Assembly (NCBI GenBank): GCA_023014335.1
Contig: JAECYW010000001.1
Location: forward strand, 2,852,001-2,916,000
Direction: 5' to 3'
Source of the DNA: Galerina marginata
Lineage: Eukaryota; Basidiomycota; Agaricomycetes; Agaricales; Galerinaceae
Length of the DNA: 64,000 bases
The translations under genes were made by a program, and so were the position numbers. Position 1 is the stretch's first letter. Each line of letters begins with the position of its first letter. Of this stretch, positions 22,290 through 34,677 are shown piece after piece. The notes below the pieces were generated by a model. It was given only the letters and a program-made list of their open reading frames with translations, was not told the DNA's origin and did no database searches.

Positions 22290-23148
22290 ATGACGAAAGT
22301 TGGGAGCTTTGTATCTGGTGAGTTGACGTTTTAAAATCAGGTGTATGTGCTGAGACGGGATTGTGAATATAGGAAATCTGTGTTGGTTATATTACAATGA
22401 AACGTGCGCGTGCCATTCGAAGAGCCCACACGACCCACGACATCACTTCCCTCATCTAATGCGTTGATATAATTAAGACTCAAAGCTAGGTAAATGCCCT
22501 CCTCTGCAACTGCCGAACTTTGCCAAAAACCATGCTGCTGGACTTTTTGAATTTTGAATTTGGCCTCAATCGCTGACAATAGTACATTTCGAAGACTGCA
22601 GACTTCCAGTATGTCATTTTTGGTTCATTCCTCAGGCCTCAGGTATAACGTTATGAATTAACACTCACCATATTTAGGTGACAGTTGTCTCTATATTTCT
22701 TCCTGAAACCTGGAGGACAAATCTAATTGATGTGCCAGCAGTGTCAATAAGCGGAATTCGCACTGCTGCTGGCTGCGAGTTGCGGACCATGCACAGATAA
22801 TTGCCGAACTCTAAAGATGTGTCAGAGTCGTGGGCAGGTGTGCTTCAAAAAGAACAGGAGAACAGTCAGAAGACAGCGACGAAGAAAAGAGCCAATGCTA
22901 AACATTCGAAATTGGAGCCTGGTGAAAAGGTTAGCAACGAGCGAGATCCAGAAAATATTTGGAGAATATCAATATAATCATCTGGGTGAGAGGGCACTGA
23001 GTGCTGGCCCGAAGATCGTCATCGCACGGTCGCTGTCCGGATTTGGATTTGAGTAATCTGACAGCCCAGCCGCAACCACTTGAATCATAACCACATCGTT
23101 TTTTTGCACCCACAACGTAGTAAGGTATTCACTCCGCCTCCCTCATAG
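22290..23148. other. Intergenic, nothing recognised
   Basis: Short open frames at 22337-22579 (minus) and 22817-23056 (plus) have no motif, no splice partners and no paralogue. Confidence 0.4.
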
Positions 23149-24482
23149 ATGTCGCCATCTATTGTAGATTGCCTTTCCCAGGATCTTATTGACAAAATCA
23201 TCGACACTGTCCACGACACCTCTAACGGTCTGTGGTTTAGGCAGTCGGCCTACCTAGCCAATTGCGCATTGGTCTGTCAATCATTTCTTCCTCGTTCTAG
23301 GTCACTTCTATTTTCCCGCATAAAAATTGATGAAGACAGAGTAGAGGCTCTCTGCGAGATTTTAAATGGCCAGCCCCTCATTGCAGATCATGTCCGAGTT
23401 TTACATGTGGTGTTGTTCGGTGGGGAATGCTCATGGATGGTCAACAATCGCAAGTTCCATCAGATAATGAACTCGATAACATCATCCAAGAGTCCTCTTC
23501 AGAAGCTAATACTGCAAGGCGGAGACGGCATACACGAACTCAAAAATTCTCAGGATTTCTTGGATTTATTTTTCCGGCCTTTCATTGCATCTTTCATCAC
23601 ATCCCTCCATTTGCAATCTCTCGCGAAAATTCCCATCGAGATCGTCGATAATTGTGTCAGCTTGACCGAACTTACATTATCATGGGCGGAGCTGGCTGTT
23701 TTCCCCCCTCGAGTTCTATCCGACGGCAATATGGCTCGCCACAAACTCCGGCGGCTCGAGTATGAACATTCTCGGGAGGCGCTGGAACATTTATTGAAAG
23801 GAGGGCACGGGTCGCGCTTGGACCTGTCCAAGCTACTTTCTCTGCACGTCCATACATACGGAATGGTTGATCTAGACTTTGATCAAAAGCTCATTGACGA
23901 ATCGTCCGCAGAACTTGAAGAACTTTCTTTCAAAGCTTCTGATATACACTGTGAGTGTCTAGCCATTATCGATTGTAAATGCTTTCAACTAAATGGCTTG
24001 AAGTGCAACAGCTTCGATGTTTCGTTAATTTGCAACACTCTACTAATCTACGAGTTTTGGATTACGACATTCATATCGGACATTCGAACACCAACGAGGA
24101 CGATCTGACTACAATTTGCCGCGTTCTTTCGACTCTCCCAGACCTAAATAGTCTTCATACCTTTCGACTTACAGTTTACGTAGGACACATAAGGGCTGTT
24201 ACGAATCCTGATTCAATTCTCGAAGCAGATTGGGAAAACCTTCAAACCCAAATCAACAGAGTCTCAAGCGGGAAATCATTTGAACTCTCGTTGACTATAA
24301 AATACAGATACTCTACCAGGGCCAGAGGTCACCGTGTTCCAGACAAGGGGAAAGGAAGGGAAGATACTCTCAATCGTTGCAAGGCCATCCTTGACAAACT
24401 CCTTAAAGAAAGACTGACTATCTTGGACAATGATCCTTCCATTACTATCCGTCTTGGCTATTTCGTCGACACCCCTCGTTAA
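23149..24482 (+). CDS. F-box-like protein
   Basis: Two exons, 23149-23950 and 24004-24482, give 426 residues. The N-terminus has a fungal F-box-like helix pair: LSQDLIDKIIDTV, then ANCALVCQSFLPRSRSLLF. A Leu-rich region follows with spaced SLHLQSLAKIP and LTELTLSWAEL repeats. The intron is 53 nt with GTGAGT and AAG. Without splicing the frame would run on to a false end at 24108. Probably an SCF substrate receptor, target unknown. A remnant near 49,300 starts with a very similar DKIIDTV helix, so the subfamily has more members locally. Confidence 0.78.
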
Positions 24483-24671
24483 AGCCAGTAAGTTAATATA
24501 GTTCAATAGCCGTTCATTTACTTCTATTCCTCATCGGTTCTACTGCCAGTCTGCCACCCATTTACCGTTTTTTCATCGAATAAAATGCCAAGGGACCAAA
24601 CGTAGCCTAGTCGACCGTGGAGGGCAATGGGCGTGGCAACGTATAGTAAGAGACTTCAAAACAAAGGGCTA

Positions 24672-25080
24672 GGGCCGCACTGATGAGTCCCAATATGATG
24701 CATCATCCAGCAGTTCTCCGTCTTCGACGGCAGGACCCACTGGCGCCCGGGAACTGGTGGATATCACATTTCCTTGACGGGCCTAGTGGTTATTTATATA
24801 CTAATAGCGCGTTACGGTGGACAATGCTTCACAATTTCCTATTACTTATGTACATACTGCCTCCCACTTCCTTTTTTTTAAAATATATTTCTTTCGGGTA
24901 AATCAGCATGATGGCAGTGCGAAGGAGGTAAGGCCCGCCCAGAAGTTTGACAAATGCGAGATCGATATCTATCAGAATGAAGAACCCGATGCATCATTCA
25001 GCACTTCTCAGTCGTCTGGCAGGCAGCTGGACCCACTGACCGAAACTGATGGGTATGGCAGTTCCTTGATAGATCTGTCA
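24672..25080. repeat. Degenerate direct duplication of about 110 bp
   Basis: Bases 24697-24785 and about 24985-25075 share an ordered set of blocks: gatgcatcat, cagca or cagcac, ttct, cgtc, ggcagg, acccactg and ttccttga. The copies are diverged and have no open frame. They lie between the F-box gene and the metallopeptidase gene. Confidence 0.45.
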
Positions 25081-25381
25081 ATTCTACGGTTCTTCTGGCT
25101 CTCCGCAACTGAATTAAATTTCCCTTTGTCCACATGAATAATTACTTATGACATCCTGAGTCTATATAAAACCTGAGCCGCCTGGATAGGTTGAACCTTG
25201 TCGCTGGTCGACTCTTGCTCTGCGACTTCGTTCCAGAAGTTTTTTTTCAATAATACAAGGTACGCTTGACAAAATAGGATCCATTTTTCACCCATTAAAC
25301 CATTTACTTGACAGGTGCTGGGCGCCTAATAGGGCTTATCCCTACCTGGACACATTGGATTTAACAATAGAATCATTGACG

Positions 25382-26989
25382 ATGCGTGTAGTTTGCATCC
25401 CCATATTTATCTTTCTAGTTCTCATTTCAAGTAAGATTTCAATTTGGATGTTCGTGCTGCATTGCCAATCAGTCGTCCTTTCTAGATGGATTTTCCTCGC
25501 CGATACCCGGGGATTTGGTCATAGATCCTTTTGGAGACCACAAGCCAGAGGATGAAGCGATTTTGCAAGAAGCTAACCATGAAGGTAAATACTAGCTCTT
25601 TGAGTAACATTATAATTACTGACAATTATAATTTAGCCAATGACCAGTATATCCATATGCTACGTGTTTTGAATCATCCCGAGGACGCCAACCACAAACG
25701 AATCATCACAAAATCGTTTGGACCAGAACCTAAACTTGGGGAAATCAGACAAAATGTCGAGTTGCTCATCTCCAAAAAGCTCCAAGTCGGGAATGTCCGT
25801 CGTCCAGAGGGCTCCGATCCTGGTGTCTTGGGATACATGTTGCCGGCAGACAAAACTGTGCATTTTACTCATGAGTTTTACTCGGATTTATCAAAGAAAG
25901 GAAGAGCGGGGACTGTCATTCATGAGGCGACTCACGCACTGTTTGGTTCTAAGGACTATTTTACCAAAGAGACTGGACCAGGGGGAATACAACCCATTTC
26001 GCAAGCGGATGCAGAGCATGTCCCCCATCATGTTGGCTGTGAGTTCAGTCATCCTACGTCTTCTGGTGTCCACATTTGATAGTTCCATAGATCTCCATGC
26101 AGACTTTGATATGCTCAAGAATAAAGCCTCAGGTGTCATGCACAAAAACGCGGATTCATACTTAGCATTCGGACATTATGCTAAGTATGGCCCGGATGCA
26201 GAGATCAAGCACGAAAGACCCGACGTTCCTCCCAGACGTCCAGAAAGTGGGAAGAAGGCTCCGCCGCCTGTTCCTCCTAGACGTCCTGTAAGCGGTGAGA
26301 AGACCTCGCCACCCGTTCCTCCTAGACGCCCTGTAAGCAGTGAAAAGACCCCGCCGCCTGTTCCTCCAAGAAAACCTGCAAGTGGAGAGAAGATCCCGCT
26401 ACCCGTCGGTCATCCTGCAAGTGTAGTGAAGACCCACCTGCCCGTTCCTCCTGAACGTCCTGCAAGTAGAGAGAAACCTTCCTCACACATCCCTGGACAG
26501 CCTGCAAACGACAAGAAGACCCTACCTCCCGTTGCCTCAAGACATTCTGTAATTGGGGAGAAGACCCCAATCCTCGTTCCTCATCAAAACTCAGGGAATG
26601 GCATGAAGGCTCCACTGCCGCAAATTCACAGTGGTAGCAGCTTGGCACCTTCACGCGGCATCACGAAGACGAAAAAGAGCTCTCTTTCAGGGTCGACAGT
26701 GCAGGATACCTCAAATCGACGCTTCCACCAGGGATTTTCTAAACATCCTGAGGGCCGAGCAAAACGTCCTTCGGTCACCAAGGGCATTGCAGCCTTAAAA
26801 CGCCCTGGAGTCCCCAAGCAACCCATGAACGTCGTCAAACCCCCAAGTAATGCGAAGGGCACCCCTTCCAAAGTTCCTAGGAAATTGAGAAATGCCGGTC
26901 GACCGAAAAAGGTTGTCAAAAATCGGACCAATTCCGTCAAGCGTCCGAGTGCAGCTTCAAAGCAGAAATCACACAGTCGCCAGAAATAA
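25382..26989 (+). CDS. Secreted M35-type metallopeptidase with Pro-rich tail
   Basis: Four exons (25382-25430, 25486-25584, 25637-26038, 26091-26989) give 482 residues. A signal peptide of about 17 residues (MRVVCIPIFIFLVLIS) leads to a domain with IHEATH near residue 143, the HExxH zinc site, followed by GSKDYF, which resembles the GTxD third ligand of aspzincins such as lysine-specific metalloendopeptidase. A DSYLAFGHYAK end of domain also fits. The last 260 residues are not part of that family: repeated PPRRPxSGEKTPPPV units of about 16-17 residues, then a Lys/Pro/Arg-rich basic tail. The tail might bind cell wall, nucleic acid or SH3/MYND-like partners; that is speculation. Confidence 0.75.
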
Positions 26990-27912
26990 AGATTAGGGCC
27001 ATGCACCTAGACCTAAACTTACTTGTATTCTTGAAATGATGAAAATATTGTAAATCCAGGATACTAATAGAGGAGAATTGACACTCTGAGTCTCCTGAGC
27101 AAAAAGATATCGGACTTGAGGCGTCAGCACTTACACATGCATAGGAGTTGGCAGCAAAGCCTGCGGTGATGTTATTACTCGTATGCGAGATCCATATGAA
27201 AGGATGAGAGAACTTACCCCAGGTATTTGGACTCCCAATCGGGCACACGTTACTAAAGTCCTCGTCAACCACAGGTCGCAGTCTAAGATTCGCTATCGAC
27301 AGATAAATGGTTATGTGTGATCCGCCTGCGCACCTCTTAAAATTATAGTGGTGCTTTTCTGGACGATTTGGCTTGGGCAAGTTTTCGTGAAGTAGGCCTG
27401 GTAAGTATGTAGCCTGAGGCTGGAAAAGCTCGGGAAGTGCGCAAACACTGAAAGTTCAAACAGTGTTCGTCACATGACCGTGCGGCGGGTGCGATCTAAT
27501 CTTTATCTAATCTCGGGCAGCCTGTACCAGAAGGCCACTACATGTGAGTTTGTACCGCGATACAGTCTTTTGTTGTGAAATTGGTTCAAGTCTATATCCT
27601 TCACACGTGGGATTCAAAAGAGATCATTCAATCAAGAGGAGCGTCCATTTCGGAGACGAGAGTACTCCGGACGATATTTAGAACCCTAAGATGCAAAGAG
27701 GCAGATGATGGAAAGGGAATAACGAGAGCTTTAAAATCGTTCATTGCCATGCAGTGTATCATATGTAGTATATTCACTTTTCAAGTATTGCCCATCCAGA
27801 ATATCCAATTTATATTACCCACCGTTTATCCCGATCTACTGGCTTGAACTTTCGCAGCATTGCTACATGGCCCCCGTGAGTACACTGTAAGCTGGGCATA
27901 AAATCCAGGAAC
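26990..27912. other. Intergenic with possible minus-strand exons
   Basis: On the minus strand between about 27440 and 27020 two well-formed introns can be seen: GTAAGTTC to CCGCAG, and GTAAGTGC to GCTCAG. They bracket a short exon reading GFAANSYAC. I could not recover a start, a stop or a family. It may be an unrecognised small gene or a decayed one. Confidence 0.3.
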
Positions 27913-30183
27913 TCACGCAAATGTATTCCAAAGTGCGGTTTGGTTTTTGTATATGGCAAGGCCTTCGTTACGGAGATTAGCTTATCGCTTCCCGACACTG
28001 AGAAACCACTTACCGTCGTTGGGCGTGGCCTGAAATTAGATTGCATGTAAATAAGAGAAGGGCCCAAGAAAAGGTAGGACGTACTCCATTGATAAGGGCA
28101 TCAGCATATTTAATGAGACGGTTACCGCCGTTTTCTTTTAGACCTAGCGCGCCAAATTGCCAGGGCAGAATACTTCGTGATTTGTCAGTATGCGCGTATA
28201 GAATCATAGTATTATTTGGGATATAGGCTTACCCGCTATAGAAGTGGAGAAATTAGCTGGCGGTCAAGTGCTGTAATGAAGGGTGAATGTGCTTACGCAT
28301 GTTGCGTTTTCAATGCCAGGTCAACCCATGCTGGGTAAATGTCTGTCTTGTTCTCTGAATATGCGGAATATAATTAATATATGGTTTCTAAAAACCCGAA
28401 GGTGCTTACGGAGTCCCTGTAGTCCGAACTCTTCCAGGATAACAGGTTTGTTAGCTTTCTTCGCAGCTAGAATAGCAAAAGCGTGTCAACGAAGTCATAT
28501 GCAGTGTCAAGAATAAGAGGCACGAACAATCAGCGTGCATTTGGATCCACATCAAACCCCAGTCCTTTACGGTAAAATTCGGGTTGCCTGGGTGATCCTT
28601 TTTTTCAAATTTTAACATGGATAAAGTATGAATTCCGGTAATCGTACCAATTGTGGGTACCTGCAGGATCCAATAGCTTTAGTCGTCGGCGATTCTTGGT
28701 GCTGCTATGTTACTCACCAGCTTTGAGGATACATATGCTATCAAAGCACTGTCAGACATGGTCCTGCTTCACTTTAGGGTTTAGAATAGGAGGGACATAC
28801 ATATGTGCCGAAGTCGATGTTATCAAGGAACAGTTCCTCATCAAAATCTTCACCAGCTGCAAAGATTATCAGTAATCTTCTCTACGGACATAGTTTAACC
28901 CGAGAGACCTTGGCCATTGAAATTGTAATCCGAGACGAACACCCCATTCTGCCAGAATCCGATATTTTGATTTTTCTTGAAGAAATGGCCCTCCCCTCCG
29001 GTCGTAATCATGTGGAAAGGATCGCTGAGAACAAAATTCAATGGAGAGAACGATAGAATCGAGTCTAATCGACGCACAGGGAACGAACAAAGTCCGATTG
29101 TTGCTTGTACCATTTTGTCAACAACTCTGTTCCGGGGACGCAATTAGGGCCTGAAGGGAGATCGCCTAGACACCGAGCCTCATTCATCATCTCCCAAGCG
29201 AAAATATTGGGAGAGCTTTTGTATCTGTTGACGATAGTGGTAACATAGCGTTCTGTGAAGCAATTGAGTTGATAGGGACTTCTTTTCAATGTCAGCGAGG
29301 GACGAACGGAAGGAGGCTTGAATCCTAGTATCAGTATAAAAGACGTCATGGGTATTACCAGCACCAGCTATCCAGTTGATGTATAATTCAGTTCCCTACA
29401 AGAATGTGTCAAAAGCTACGCCTCGAAACACATACACTGAGACTTACACCGTATCCCACCCTAGCAATAAAATAGACAGTCAATCTTCCATTCACGTAAA
29501 CAGAGGTCTACTACCCGTACCAGTTATTGGTAAACGCAAGGATGATTTTGATGCCGTACTGTCCTGCCGTGTTGACAACGAAGTCCAGCCTCTCAAGGCC
29601 TTGCGGGCCATCGTTAAGAACCCAGTTACTGGAGTTCCAGACCTAGATCAACAAACATTTTTAATGTCACAAAAGTAAGAAGGACGCAAAATAATACTTG
29701 ATAATAAGTAAGGCCAGATTTGAGAGCTCCCGCCAGCTCTGATCCGTTAATAGCATTGAAACCCTGGAGGACAAAGAGTCTTATGATTAGTGAAGAGGCA
29801 TTAAGATCCAAGAAATTCTACACACCCATGTACGAAGAACCTTTACTCCGGCATCCTGCATTTGTTTGAAAGTAGAATGAACGTCGTCTTGACTTGTCAA
29901 AAGAGGAAGCCACTAAAACAATTGCGTTCAAATGATCAAAGGTCTGTCGGTGACTAGTGACACTCACATAAGAGTTCGCTCCAACGAACGACTAGGTAAA
30001 TCCCGGTCAATACTGGTGGCAGAAGAGTCCAAGTAATAAGTTGCTCACCAAGGGTTTCCCGTCTACTTCAAATCGCCCATTTTTCTGAGTCGCGAATCCC
30101 TTTGGAAGTTTGTCAGGGGCCGCTGTCACGAGAGAACCAAGGAGCACAGAAACTAGCAGAGGTAATTTGAGCAGTGAACGCAT
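27913..30183 (-). CDS. GH5 mannan endo-1,4-beta-mannosidase
   Basis: Many short exons join on the minus strand from ATG 30183 to a TGA at 27915-27913. A signal peptide (MRSLLKLPLLVSVLLGSLVTA) leads straight into the catalytic domain, so no CBM1 is present. Landmarks in order: FVGANSYWLPLL, VKVLRTWGFNAI, FTNNW, QRYVTTIVNRYKSSPNIFAW, MMNEARC with the acid/base Glu, DPFHMITTGGEG, a 20 nt exon giving HMYPQSW, VILEEFG with the nucleophile Glu, and QFGALGLKENGGN near the end. These are GH5 subfamily 7 features. Such secreted enzymes cut beta-1,4-mannan in plant cell walls. The MMNEA in place of the usual LANEP is unusual. No frame break was needed. Confidence 0.85.
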
Positions 30184-32503
30184 GTTGATCGCGATTTGAA
30201 ACTGAGTGGGTTCCTCTCGTCAAGCGATGCCTCACCTCCATAATCTTATAGGTTTTTCTTGGACGGCCCCAATGTCGTTTTGGATACCAGCTAGGAGCCG
30301 TTAGAAGCCTTCTTCGGTAAAATATCGGTGAGAAAGCCAACGCACCACCGGTAGACCAACGTCAGCCTAACGTCTGAGAGAGGTGCGTGGACCCCCTTGG
30401 GAGAGAAAATACCACAATAAGCACCGACACGGTATGGACCCAGTGATCATATGATTAAAATAAGTAAAGAAGAAGTGGGAAAAGTGCGCGTCAGAGCCAT
30501 GGATATAAATACTCGTAATTGTTCTTTGGATCATCAACGCCGCCACATAAATAATGGTATGGGTCGTCCGAACCTGAGAAGGATAATCAGCACATACTTG
30601 TCTATTCATCCTCGAGTTCAAAGGTAGTTCTTCACCTTACCGAAAATGTTCAGTTATTCTATAGCAAATAGTCTTGTAACTCGTAGGCTGGTTTGGCTAA
30701 CGAGCTTCTTCATGACAGCATTTAGAGAGCATCTTGCCAGCAAGTTACATGACCTGGGTATTTGAAAGTCAAAGTCAAATCCATGCGAAAAAAAGGTGTC
30801 AGCTGGACATACTTCGAGTTACCGGCTTTGCTGCTGCGGCTCCGCTGGCTGACTTTCCCCGCTAATGCTGTACCATCATGTCCAGTCTTAGAACTCGTAT
30901 GCAGAATAAAGCAAATTTGATCATAAATTGCCGTCCAAATGATCAGCATCTGGACGGATCATTGAAATAAGACGGATGTCAAGTTTTCATCGTGACCAGG
31001 AGGGAGGGAATCTGAAGTTATACGAGCCGATTAAACTGCCAAGACCGCCCCTGCTTCCAGCAGCTGGTTCTTTATACAAAGACAGAAATAGAGACCACCT
31101 TCCTCGAGATTGTAGAAAGAAATATATCCCAAAATGAGATGAATTCTCATTTCTCAATACTCGGCCCCCTCTCCAACATTTATCTCCTTCCAGATATCCC
31201 TGTGCAGTGCAGCTTAGACGGCACCCAGTCTACTTCTGTACCGGAGAAATATGACATCGACTTCAAGTGGAGCTTCGCCGTATATGAGCATTGTTGACAT
31301 CGAAGTTCACGCCTTCGTGGCACTCGTGGGCAGTACATGCAAGGGCGCATTTGAAGTCGCAAAGTGAGTTATATGGCAAGGGGTCAGGCTTATCTGTCAG
31401 GACGAAACGTGGGGAGCGGTAAGGTCGTCTTTTCTTGAGTCCAAAAAGAAAAGGTCGAGGGAAAGCGAGAGGTCCTATTGTCGTCGTAGCTTTTTCATTT
31501 CGCAATCATGCAATGAAGTCGGCTGTCACGAACTTATCATGAGCAGAGGTGTGTTTATACCTCGTCTGTTCCCAAACAATAACAGCTGGTGCAAGACCGC
31601 ACAGGTTCCATTCAGGACAGATCTGGGATCTCGACATTGGAGTGGTTGAAAAATCAAATTGTCGATAGTGTGGCACCAACAGATGCAGTACAGGGAAATC
31701 AGGCTGCAAAAAAGGTACCGTATGAGAGTGGAACAAGCTGAAATGTCATTGAGGTCGGCGCATCGAACGGCCTCGAGGCTTCCCTATGATAGCCCCGTGG
31801 AAAGTGAGGGAGTTAAGCTGATTCCATAGTGAACCCATGCCACCTAAGCAATAAGTATTTAGCTTGGAGGTACACGGCGAAGATGCAACTCACAACACAT
31901 TCATGGGCCAGGGATTTTGCTGTTATGACGTGATACTCGAGTAGAAGCTGGATTCGGTTGGCAGCAAGCATGGATAGAGGACATTCCGCTAAACGATAGG
32001 ATGGCCATGATCATGGTAAGGAGGAATAATTTTCGGAAGGTTAAGACCTAAAGGAGGTTTCGGCTAGTGACAGCATAAAAACTGCAGGTGCTGCAAACGC
32101 GTTCAAGGGGTAGGGCGGGTGCAGGCTCGAAATGTCGACGAGTCACTAGTCACTAGTCATCCGATCCTCGTCGATGTTGTCGTGCTCGGCAATGGACAGT
32201 GGCAACTGAGTGATCTTCTGCATCGAAGTTGGAAGCAAGTTCAATGCTCTCCGAGTCCCGGGCCGGCTAGGCAATTCTTTCTTTTTGAAATCTTTCGTTT
32301 CCAGGTTCTAGTCTCTCCCGGGTATCGTCGAGGAGCTCTGTAAGTTCCACAGGCAGCCGTTACTTGCAAATGATAAAATAAATGCACCAGTGAAGGACAA
32401 GCCTCGTGTTCATCGGTTGTCATTGACACGGGTGCGAAACAGAGGACAAGCAAGGAGGCGGCTCAACATCAACTTCAAAGAAGATCCTGCTGCTCTGCCC
32501 GCC
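30184..32503. other. Long intergenic region, nothing recognised
   Basis: Short minus-strand frames (30722-30949, 31180-31736) and plus-strand frames (32119-32343) carry no known motif. No inverted or direct repeat stood out. It may include the promoters of the mannanase (minus) and of the NACHT gene (plus). Confidence 0.4.
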
Positions 32504-34677
32504 ATGTATAACAATAGCACCGTCCTCGTTACTGGAGGGTCTTCCACCTATGTTGCTGGAGATTATATGATCAATGCAGATCAGTTAAGAAAAGGTATGA
32601 CCATAATTCTCTGTGAAATTCTGTTTACAATGCTCGTCGTCATTGTCAGGCTTTGAGCGACTTGAGAAACAGGTGGCTGCCGGCGCCATGCACAACTCTG
32701 TTGAGGTGTCAGACCAGCCAAAGTGTCATCCAGGGACTCGAGTCGCGATCCTAGGAGTACCTGGTGGCATGGGCCACAGCACTCGCCTACGAATACCCCA
32801 TCAAGTGGCTTCATGGGCCTGCAGGAGCAGGCAAATCCGCGATCCTACGAACGATCGCTCAAATATTATTCGAACGCGGCCTTCTTGTTGCTAGTTTCTT
32901 CTTCTTTCGATCAGCAGCTGGCCGAAATACAGCAGATCACTTCATCGGCCACGATCGCCTATCAACTCGCCCTTTCCATTCCTGCCACTCGCACTCACAT
33001 CGAGATGGCTATCGAAGCCAATCCTCTAATATTCTCACTCTCTCTTTGGGATCAAGCCCAAAATTTGATTGTCTCTCCGATTCTTGCTGTCTGCGGTGAG
33101 ACGCCTTCCGTCGACTTAAGTTCGATGCCGCGAATAATTGTTGTCGATGGCCTTGATGAATGTCGCGATCCAGACAAGCAATGTGAGATCCTGCGGGTAT
33201 TATGTCGTGCTCTACAAAGCCTCCCTATTCCGTTTGCCTGTTTTGGTAGCAAGTCGGCCTGAACACCACATTCGCGATTTGTTCGATCTTGGAGACCTCA
33301 ATAGATTTTCATCTCGGCTTTGCCTTGACCGATTCATATAACCCAGACGCAGATATCAAAAAATATCTTGTTGAAATGCTGAACAAGATCACCGAAAACC
33401 CTCGCTTCAATTCATATCTCCCTACCACCTCCACTTGGCCGTCCGAGGATGACCTCAATAAGCTCGTAGCCGAAGGCTTCTGGACAATTCATCTTTGCGT
33501 CAACAGTTGTTAAATTCATCTCTTCTATTAGGCACAACCCTACTAAACGTCTCGATATTGTGCTTGGTACTCTCGACGCGGGAATACTGAAGCCATTCGA
33601 ACAGCTCGGACATGCTGTATTCTACCATTTTTCTCACCGTTGATCCAAATGATCTAGCCGATACTTTAAACCTCCTTGGTGTCCTTTTGCTTCCATATGA
33701 CGATACTCCCTTTGGAGGGGAACGCACACCAGCACACCTCGAGCAACTTTTGAGATTAGAAAGTGGGGAAATTGGACGGTTGTTATTCGATTTGGAATCT
33801 CTTCTCACTGTTGGCCGCAATGACGAGCGCATTCGCTTTTTCCACGCTTCACTTTCCGATTATCTTTTCGACAGGTCAAGGTCTGGTCAATTCTGGATTG
33901 ATGCGGGTTTGGTTTACGCAAACCTTGCGCAATATTGTATCAGTCATTTACGAAACCCGAGCTGGACAGGTGATTACCCTTATTCATCGACTCGCTCATT
34001 GCATAATGCCCCTAACTGAAAGCATTCATCTAGCCCCGAGATCTTGCTTCATGGTCAACTTTTCTTTTTTCCTTTCAAAAGCAGCGCCAATGCCAAGACT
34101 CCACCAAGCCATTGATAATGTCGACCTCCCAGAATTGATATCGATTAAATTCACCCGACAGCTTGATCGAGATGAAAATCACTGGATAGGTGCGAGGGAC
34201 CTCTGCCCGACGCTATTGGAAGCAGCCGTTTACCACTCGGTACATGATTCGAATTTTTGATTATCTTTTCCTTCCCTTAAGAATGCCATTTACAGACATT
34301 CCTCAATCCAAAGCAGCTGTTCAGCGTGCAGCTCCGTACCTACTTTCGACTAATTGAGCCGAAAATCCAGGTTTATTTCCGGAACACTCCCCTAAAGTAC
34401 TTCCTGATTACAGTGGTCACAGAGTGGTCTAATATTTATCATGCTCGAGCACTTTTATCCGACCCGTTCAAGCTTCCCTTGGCGCTCATAAACAAAGACA
34501 AGACCGATGGATTTTATATGACGGGGCTGTTCGAATACTCAGACCGGCGATCCGGCCATCATACCCCTCCTCCGAGATTTATTCAACGACCCAGGTGGGC
34601 GATTTTTTGTGGATGAAGACACGTATACGGATGTCGCTTTGTACATCTTAGAAGGTGCTCGTGAGCCTTACGAGTAA
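32504..34677 (+). pseudogene. NACHT-domain NTPase with +1 frame breaks
   Basis: The start MYNNSTVLVTGGSS..VAGDYMIN is the usual leader of basidiomycete NACHT proteins. After an intron come RLEKQVAAGAMHNS and PKCHPGTRVAILG, Walker A GPAGAGKSAI, Walker B IIVVDGLDEC and ASRPEHHIRDLF. Later come DIVLGTLDAGILKPF, RFFHASLSDYLFD and an end at GAREPYE. At least six +1 shifts interrupt it: near 32754, 32947, 33233, 33319, 33475 and 33608. Removing one base at each restores the family pattern, and I saw no nonsense codon between them. NACHT proteins are signal-transducing NTPases linked in fungi to non-self recognition. Either the gene is recently dead or the sequence has insertion errors. Confidence 0.75.

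Noticed and set aside
28895..29364. Separate minus-strand frames near 29 kb
   Set aside because: They are single exons of the GH5 mannanase.
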